Source of the DNA: Gemmatimonadota bacterium
GTDB taxonomy: Bacteria > Gemmatimonadota > Gemmatimonadetes > Gemmatimonadales > Gemmatimonadaceae
Reading direction: 5' to 3'
Length of the DNA: 9,291 nucleotides
NCBI GenBank assembly: GCA_031127185.1
Contig: JARIET010000095.1
Location: 1 to 9,291 of the forward strand
Position 1 is the first letter of the stretch. Every line of letters starts with the position of its first letter. The notes beneath the pieces were generated by a model. It worked only from the letters and a program-made list of their open reading frames with translations, had not been told where the DNA came from and searched no databases. Below are positions 5,321-9,291 of this stretch, in pieces. The position numbers and the translations under genes are program-made.

Positions 5321-5863
5321 CTAACCCGCCCCAAGCAACGCCTCCACGTCCACGACGAGCGGGTCTCGTGCGCCGGGCGCAGCCCAGCGAACGCTACGGT
5401 GTTCTACCCGGGGCGGCTCGCCGAACCGGCAGATGTGGATCGCCCGTTCTTCGCGGTCTACGAGCCAAACCTCGGGGACGCCGAGCTGCACGTGGTAGGC
5501 GCTGAGCTTGATGCCAAAATCACGGCGTCGCGTTGACGGCGACAGGACCTCAATCACGAGAAGAGTGCGGGGTAGCTCGATCCAGTCCTGGTCACGATAG
5601 ACGCCAGGAACGACCATCAGGTCGGGCTGAAGCTCACTGTCGCCAAAGGGAATCGCGCCTGGGCCCGCGACGGTAATCGAGCCTGTCGCGCGCGCGTACG
5701 CATCCAAAGCGACGAGTAGATCCTTGGCAACTCGTTGATGGCCCTGCGCCGGCTGGGGAGTCACGAGCAGGCGCCCGTCGAGGACTTCGTAGCGGTTCCC
5801 GTCGTCGGGAAGCCGTGCGAGGTCGGCGCGCGTCCAGGGACGGGTTTCGACTGCCATGACCAT
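5321..5863 (-). CDS. Uma2 family (DUF820) nuclease, copy 3
   Basis: This 180-aa paralogue of uma2-2 has the same catalytic-type set E26, D81, E105 and K119 and the same ATG doublet (MVMAV). Its last 60 residues, from SAYHVQLG onward, are distinct from copy 2 apart from the PEVWLVDR and LVVDV segments. The TAG stop is at 5321-5323. TACCCT lies 6 nt before the second ATG (5855-5857), again fitting a leaderless start. The gene is divergent from hflX with 34 bp between start codons, so the two must share a promoter region. It sits between two same-direction copies of a C-rich repeat, which suggests it arrived as a repeat-flanked cassette. A longer upstream frame overlaps hflX in antisense and is rejected. 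Confidence 0.93.
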   Translation of the reverse strand: MVMAVETRPWTRADLARLPDDGNRYEVLDGRLLVTPQPAQGHQRVAKDLLVALDAYARATGSITVAGPGAIPFGDSELQPDLMVVPGVYRDQDWIELPRTLLVIEVLSPSTRRRDFGIKLSAYHVQLGVPEVWLVDREERAIHICRFGEPPRVEHRSVRWAAPGARDPLVVDVEALLGAG

Positions 5864-5877
5864 AGGGTACGCTCGGC
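5504..5877 (-). repeat. 755-bp-spaced direct duplication, distal copy (uma2-3 5' two-thirds)
   Basis: This is the partner of the block at 4749-5122, with 22 mismatches in 374 bp and no indel. The upstream limit is the GCCGAGCGTA block and the downstream limit falls at codon 120 of the gene. Confidence 0.9.
5864..5877. promoter_or_regulatory. Shared upstream block of uma2-3 and hflX (overlapping TACCCT / TACGCT)
   Basis: The minus strand carries TACCCT (5869-5864) six nt from the second uma2-3 ATG. The plus strand carries TACGCT (5868-5873) 24 nt before hflX ATG 5898. The two boxes share the same TA, the arrangement expected of a symmetric bidirectional promoter. No experimental support can be seen here. 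Confidence 0.35.
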
Positions 5878-5897
5878 TGATAAGGGCGGGCAAGTGG

Positions 5898-7280
5898 ATG
5901 TATCTTCGGAATGCGCTTCCCCTGTCGTCCCCACACGTCCCGTCGTTCCCCGTTGTTCCCCCGAAGCGGATCCATCCAATCGCCAAAGAACTAATCAACC
6001 TCACCCCCCCCGAAGAGCGCGCGATTCTAGTTGGCGCTCCGCTGAAGCGCTCCAACGATCGCCGGGCGGTGGACGAACATCTCGAGGAACTTGGCCGCCT
6101 CGCCGACACCGCCGGCGCCCGCGTTGTGGGCACGCTGACGCAGTCACTCGACCGTCCGGACGCCAGCACCTATATCGGGCGCGGCAAGGTCGAGGAACTC
6201 AAGGCGATGATGACCGAGCGCGAGGCGACGGTCGTGATTTTCGACGACGAGTTGACGCCGGCGCAGGGCAAGAATCTGGAAGGTGAACTCGGCAAGCGGG
6301 TGATTGATCGGGCCGAGTTGATTCTCGACATCTTCGCTCTTCGTGCGCGTAGCGCCGAGGCCAAGATGCAGGTGGAGCTGGCACAGCTGGAGTACTCGCT
6401 GCCGCGCCTGAGGAATCTCTGGACTCACCTTGAGAAGTTCCGTGGCGGTATCGGCGTACGCGGTCCTGGCGAAACGCAGCTGGAAACCGATCGACGCCTT
6501 GTGGGGCTGCGGATTACGGCGCTGAGACGGCGTCTCCAGGAGGTGGAGCGTTCTCGCGTTGAGCAGCGGAAGACGCGAAAAAAGGCGTTCCGCGTGTCGC
6601 TCGTCGGTTACACGAACGCCGGCAAGAGCTCAATCCTCAAGGCGCTGGCAGGTGGCGAAGTATTCGTGGAGGATCGCCTCTTTGCGACGCTCGACCCACT
6701 TACGCGGGATGTGACGCTGAGCGGCAAGGATGGAGGGCAGGCGAGCATCCTGTTGACCGACACCGTGGGATTCATCCGCAAGTTGCCGCACGACCTCGTC
6801 GCGAGTTTTCGGGCCACGCTCGAGGAAGTGCGCGAGGCCGATCTATTGCTGCACGTGATTGACGCGTCGAACCCGACCTGGGAAGAGCACCGACTCGTGG
6901 TGGATGCGGTGCTGGCCGATTTACGGGTTCACGACAAGCGAACGTTGCATGTATTCAACAAGACAGACCGGCTAGACGCAGCACACGCGCAGGCACTCGG
7001 TGAGCGGATGCAGAACCTGCTGCCCAACTCGGTGCTGGTGAGTGCGGTGGCCCCGGGCGGGCTGGAATCACTGCGTGCGGCGTTGATCACCGCGCTGCGG
7101 GCCAACAGACCAGTGATGCGGTTACGCGTGCCCGCCAGCGACGGGAAGTTGCTCGCAGAGATTCACCGAGACAGCGAAGTGGCGGAAGTGGCGAGCGATC
7201 CCGAGACGGGCGATTCGCTTCTCAGCGTCCGCGCGGACGACGCCGCGCGGCGCAGGTGGGAGCCGCTCGCGATCAGTTGA
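5898..7280 (+). CDS. hflX: GTPase HflX
   Basis: HflX is a ribosome-associated GTPase that splits stalled or hibernating 70S ribosomes, especially under heat stress. From ATG 5898 the protein is 460 aa. It has the N-terminal HflX domain (ERAILVGAP at 40-48, TYIGRGKVEEL at 91-101, RVIDRAELILDIFALRARSAEAKMQVELAQLEY), the linker GGIGVRGPGETQLETDRR (183-200) and the G domain: G1 GYTNAGKSS (237-245), G2 region FATLDPLTR (262-270), G3 DTVGFI (288-293), G4 NKTD (354-357) and G5 SAV (382-384). Residues 7-22 (LPLSSPHVPSFPVVPP) are encoded by a C-rich tandem-like repeat and do not resemble the family. No ATG, GTG or TTG lies in frame between 5898 and the conserved core, so the extension is probably translated. 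It is divergent from uma2-3 and convergent with the sugar-dehydratase gene. Confidence 0.95.
   Translation: MYLRNALPLSSPHVPSFPVVPPKRIHPIAKELINLTPPEERAILVGAPLKRSNDRRAVDEHLEELGRLADTAGARVVGTLTQSLDRPDASTYIGRGKVEELKAMMTEREATVVIFDDELTPAQGKNLEGELGKRVIDRAELILDIFALRARSAEAKMQVELAQLEYSLPRLRNLWTHLEKFRGGIGVRGPGETQLETDRRLVGLRITALRRRLQEVERSRVEQRKTRKKAFRVSLVGYTNAGKSSILKALAGGEVFVEDRLFATLDPLTRDVTLSGKDGGQASILLTDTVGFIRKLPHDLVASFRATLEEVREADLLLHVIDASNPTWEEHRLVVDAVLADLRVHDKRTLHVFNKTDRLDAAHAQALGERMQNLLPNSVLVSAVAPGGLESLRAALITALRANRPVMRLRVPASDGKLLAEIHRDSEVAEVASDPETGDSLLSVRADDAARRRWEPLAIS
5926..5963. repeat. C-rich element with GTCGTTCCCCGTTGTTCCCCC, copy inside hflX 5' end
   Basis: The segment is built of near-repeats of GTYGTYCCCC: GTCGTCCCC, CACGTCCC, GTCGTTCCCC, GTTGTTCCCCC. 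Its 5934-5954 part matches 5296-5316 at 20 of 21 positions. It is read in frame as Pro/Ser/Val-rich residues at the HflX N-terminus. Confidence 0.7.
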
Positions 7281-7293
7281 CGCGGTAGCGTCA
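7278..7293. terminator. Hairpin formed by the two convergent stop codons
   Basis: TGACGC (7278-7283), loop GGTA, GCGTCA (7288-7293). The left arm starts with the hflX stop and the right arm ends with the opposing gene's stop. The octamer TCAGTTGA also occurs twice directly (7273-7280 and 7291-7298). There is no T-run, so termination efficiency is doubtful. Confidence 0.35.
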
Positions 7294-9189
7294 GTTGATG
7301 CCGAGGTGTTTCGGGTTCACGCTGATGGGCGACGGACGCGATCGCGGGTTCGTGCGCGCGTCCTCGAGCGAGAATTCCGGGACAATCTCCCGGATTGCAG
7401 CACGCAGCTGCTCAGGTGGCGTCACGTGGGTGGCCGCCAGCTGAATCAGCTTGTCCACGTGCTCGGTAAGAGAGTTGTCAATCGGTGTGCTCGCCGCGCG
7501 CAGCACCTTGGGGTGGTGAGTGGCGCGAACGTCTTCGCCGCCGAAGAGGACTTCTTCGTAAAGCTTTTCGCCGGGACGTACGCCGGTGAATGTGATTTCA
7601 ACATCAACGCCTTCTTCGAGTCCGCTCAGGCGAATCAGATCGCGCGCCAGGTCCACTACCCTCACGGGCTCACCCATGTCGAGAACGAAGAGTTCTCCGC
7701 CTTGCCCGAGTGCCCCCGCCTGCAACACCAACTGGACCGCTTCAGGAATCGTCATGAAATAGCGCCGCATTTCCGGGTGCGTAACGGTGACTGGGCCGCC
7801 GGCGGCAATCTGTGCCATGAACGTCGGGATTACAGATCCACGCGACCCAAGAACATTTCCGAAACGGACTGAGACGAAGTTCCGCCCTTCGGCGCGCGCA
7901 GCATTCAGGACCAGAATTTCAGCGATCCGCTTTGTTGCGCCCATCACGGATGTCGGCCGAACTGCTTTGTCGGTTGAGATATTCACCAGGTGAGTAACGT
8001 CGGCGTCGAGCGATGCGTCCAGGACATTGCGCGTGCCCATGACGTTGTTCGTTACGGCCTCGACGACGTTCTCTTCCATCATCGGCACGTGCTTGTGAGC
8101 GGCCGCATGGAAGACGGCAAATGGGCGTGCCTGCGAGATCACGGCGCGCAGGCGGCCCGCGTTGCGAATGTCAGCCACAACGGGTTGAATCTCGAGGCCA
8201 GGGAACTTCGCCGTCAGTTCGCCGTGTATCTCGAATACCTGATTCTCGCTGTGGTCAAGTGCAATGAGACGCAACGGGTTCAATGCGGCGATCTGGCGGC
8301 AGAGCTCAGAGCCTATTGAACCACCGGCACCAGTCACGAGCACCACGCGATCTTTCGCAAGCGAGCCGATCGCAGCCAAGTCGGTTATGATCGGTTCGCG
8401 GCGGAGGAGGTCCTGAATCTCGACCTTGCGCAATGACTGGATCGAAACAGTTCCCTTCACCAGCTCGGCGACACCTGGGACAATCCGCGCATCGACTCCT
8501 GTGCCCTGGATGGACTGCATAATGGCTCGGACAAGCGGGCCCCGCACACCCGCGATCGCAATGATCACTTCATCGGCGTCGAGCTCCCGGACGTGTTTCC
8601 CGAGACTCGCGATGTTCCCGACGACCGGGACACCGCCGAGCATCTGGCCGATCTTATGCCGGTCATCGTCGACGAAGGCCACGGGATCCATCTGCAGTGC
8701 TCCGCGGCGGATTTCTCGCAGCACCCCCTGACCGACCTCGCCGGCTCCAGCGATGACCACTCGCTTGCGCGAGCCCGATCGTGGCGCCGAATGACGGGCC
8801 AGAAGTCGCGTGGCGACTCGAGGGGCCGCGAGGATGCCGAAAGCGTACACGGCATCGCTCAGGAGGAAACTGTAGGGGAGGCGTGTCGGCGAGAGCCCGA
8901 GCAGGGTAATCAGGACGCCTCCGGCCAGCATCGTCAGCACACCAGAAATCGCTCCCGCAAAGAGCAGGCGCTCCAGTTCAATCAGGCTGGCATAGCGCCA
9001 GAGGAACTTGTACAACCCGCTCGCGTACGCCACGGCGAGACGGATTGGCAACGCCAAGGCCAGGTAGACCAACATCGCGCGTTGGTAGTCAGCGGGCCAA
9101 TTCGTCGTCTCCAGGCGCAGCGAGAAGAGCGCCAGCGGAAGCGACGCCATCAAGGCGATATCGAGAAGAAGGAAATGCCGGTTGCGCAT
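7291..9189 (-). CDS. Membrane nucleotide-sugar 4,6-dehydratase/epimerase, CapD/WbpM/PglF type
   Basis: The enzyme makes a 4-keto-6-deoxy UDP-sugar (UDP-GlcNAc in characterised relatives) for surface polysaccharide or glycan synthesis, with its active site in the cytoplasm. From ATG 9187-9189 it is 632 aa: four transmembrane helices (about 6-25, 37-57, 75-98, 105-123), a Rossmann-like domain with GAGEVG (148-153), and an extended SDR domain with TGAGGSIGS (286-294), DIRN (340), STD (405-407), M416 and K420. The Met replaces the usual SDR tyrosine, as is normal in this long-chain group. GVRPGEKLYEE (536-546) closes the domain. A TTG at 9220-9222 would add 11 residues; ATG is preferred because MRNRHFLLLD starts right at the first helix. 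The order and residues are intact; the exact sugar product is not known. Confidence 0.93.
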   Translation of the reverse strand: MRNRHFLLLDIALMASLPLALFSLRLETTNWPADYQRAMLVYLALALPIRLAVAYASGLYKFLWRYASLIELERLLFAGAISGVLTMLAGGVLITLLGLSPTRLPYSFLLSDAVYAFGILAAPRVATRLLARHSAPRSGSRKRVVIAGAGEVGQGVLREIRRGALQMDPVAFVDDDRHKIGQMLGGVPVVGNIASLGKHVRELDADEVIIAIAGVRGPLVRAIMQSIQGTGVDARIVPGVAELVKGTVSIQSLRKVEIQDLLRREPIITDLAAIGSLAKDRVVLVTGAGGSIGSELCRQIAALNPLRLIALDHSENQVFEIHGELTAKFPGLEIQPVVADIRNAGRLRAVISQARPFAVFHAAAHKHVPMMEENVVEAVTNNVMGTRNVLDASLDADVTHLVNISTDKAVRPTSVMGATKRIAEILVLNAARAEGRNFVSVRFGNVLGSRGSVIPTFMAQIAAGGPVTVTHPEMRRYFMTIPEAVQLVLQAGALGQGGELFVLDMGEPVRVVDLARDLIRLSGLEEGVDVEITFTGVRPGEKLYEEVLFGGEDVRATHHPKVLRAASTPIDNSLTEHVDKLIQLAATHVTPPEQLRAAIREIVPEFSLEDARTNPRSRPSPISVNPKHLGIN

Positions 9190-9229
9190 CTGGTGGGGTG
9201 GGCCGAACCGTGCTGACAACAACCACCTA

Positions 9230-9235
9230 ATAGTA
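9230..9235 (-). promoter_or_regulatory. Candidate -10 (TACTAT) for the dehydratase gene
   Basis: On the minus strand, TACTAT lies 7 nt before the TTG at 9222 and 40 nt before ATG 9189; AGGTGG follows at 9228-9223. The -35 position reads TTCCGG, a poor match. If used, it gives a leader of about 33 nt to the ATG, or a leaderless TTG start. Confidence 0.3.
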
Positions 9236-9291
9236 CCTTACGGGCCTCTGGGCCGGAATCTGATCTGCCGGGGGGCCGCCGACATCGCCCG

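Noticed and set aside
5101..5536. Plus-strand frames through the decamer array giving PPTSPHVPPRP-type repeats
   Set aside because: The protein repeat only mirrors the 10-bp DNA repeat, and the frames then overlap uma2-3 in antisense; there is no independent support.
4566..5863. Uma2 pair as a transposon or insertion sequence
   Set aside because: No transposase, no terminal inverted repeats and no target-site duplication are seen; the bracketing C-rich repeats suggest recombination instead.
7291..9189. Loss of the catalytic tyrosine in the dehydratase (SVMGATK)
   Set aside because: Met at this site is characteristic of the WbpM/PglF/CapD long-chain dehydratases, so it is not a defect or a novelty.

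Overview
The window comes from a GC-rich, gene-dense bacterial chromosome. Three Uma2-family nucleases, a WHy/LEA14-type lipoprotein, VapBC, and G/C-rich short tandem repeats together would suit Gemmatimonadota or a similar soil or freshwater phylum. That placement is inference; nothing here (no rRNA, no typed marker) proves it.

Layout, left to right. Bases 1-644 hold the 3' part of a WbaZ-like GT4 glycosyltransferase, with a five-unit heptamer repeat read in frame. Bases 702-1026 hold two very small predicted membrane proteins, the second only 39 codons with its own strong Shine-Dalgarno sequence. Bases 1046-2401 are rarA (mgsA), a replication-fork AAA+ ATPase. From 2403 to 5863 lies an accessory stretch dominated by the minus strand: a vapBC toxin-antitoxin pair, one Uma2 nuclease (uma2-1), a plus-strand WHy/LEA14 lipoprotein, a 64-aa orphan protein, and two tandem Uma2 paralogues (uma2-2, uma2-3) exactly 755 bp apart. 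Bases 5898-7280 are the ribosome-associated GTPase gene hflX. Bases 7291-9189 (minus strand) encode a membrane-anchored nucleotide-sugar 4,6-dehydratase of the CapD/WbpM/PglF type.

How the parts relate. The two edge genes belong to surface polysaccharide synthesis. rarA and hflX are housekeeping or stress genes. The stretch between them looks like an insertion-prone island. uma2-2 and uma2-3 match closely over their first 120 codons (22 mismatches in 374 bp) but only about half of residues match over the last 60, so the pair is mosaic. uma2-3 is bracketed by same-orientation copies of a C-rich repeat, and one copy is translated as the N-terminal extension of HflX. Between the two paralogues sit four perfect decamers, which on the minus strand form a G6-N4 quadruplex motif.

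Regulatory reading is tentative. All three uma2 genes, rarA and the 64-aa gene have a TANNNT box 5-6 nt before an ATG and no obvious Shine-Dalgarno sequence, as expected for leaderless transcripts. Upstream of vapB are three helically spaced GGTAT direct repeats and a palindrome that could be its operator. No tRNA, rRNA, CRISPR array, transposase or integrase was seen.
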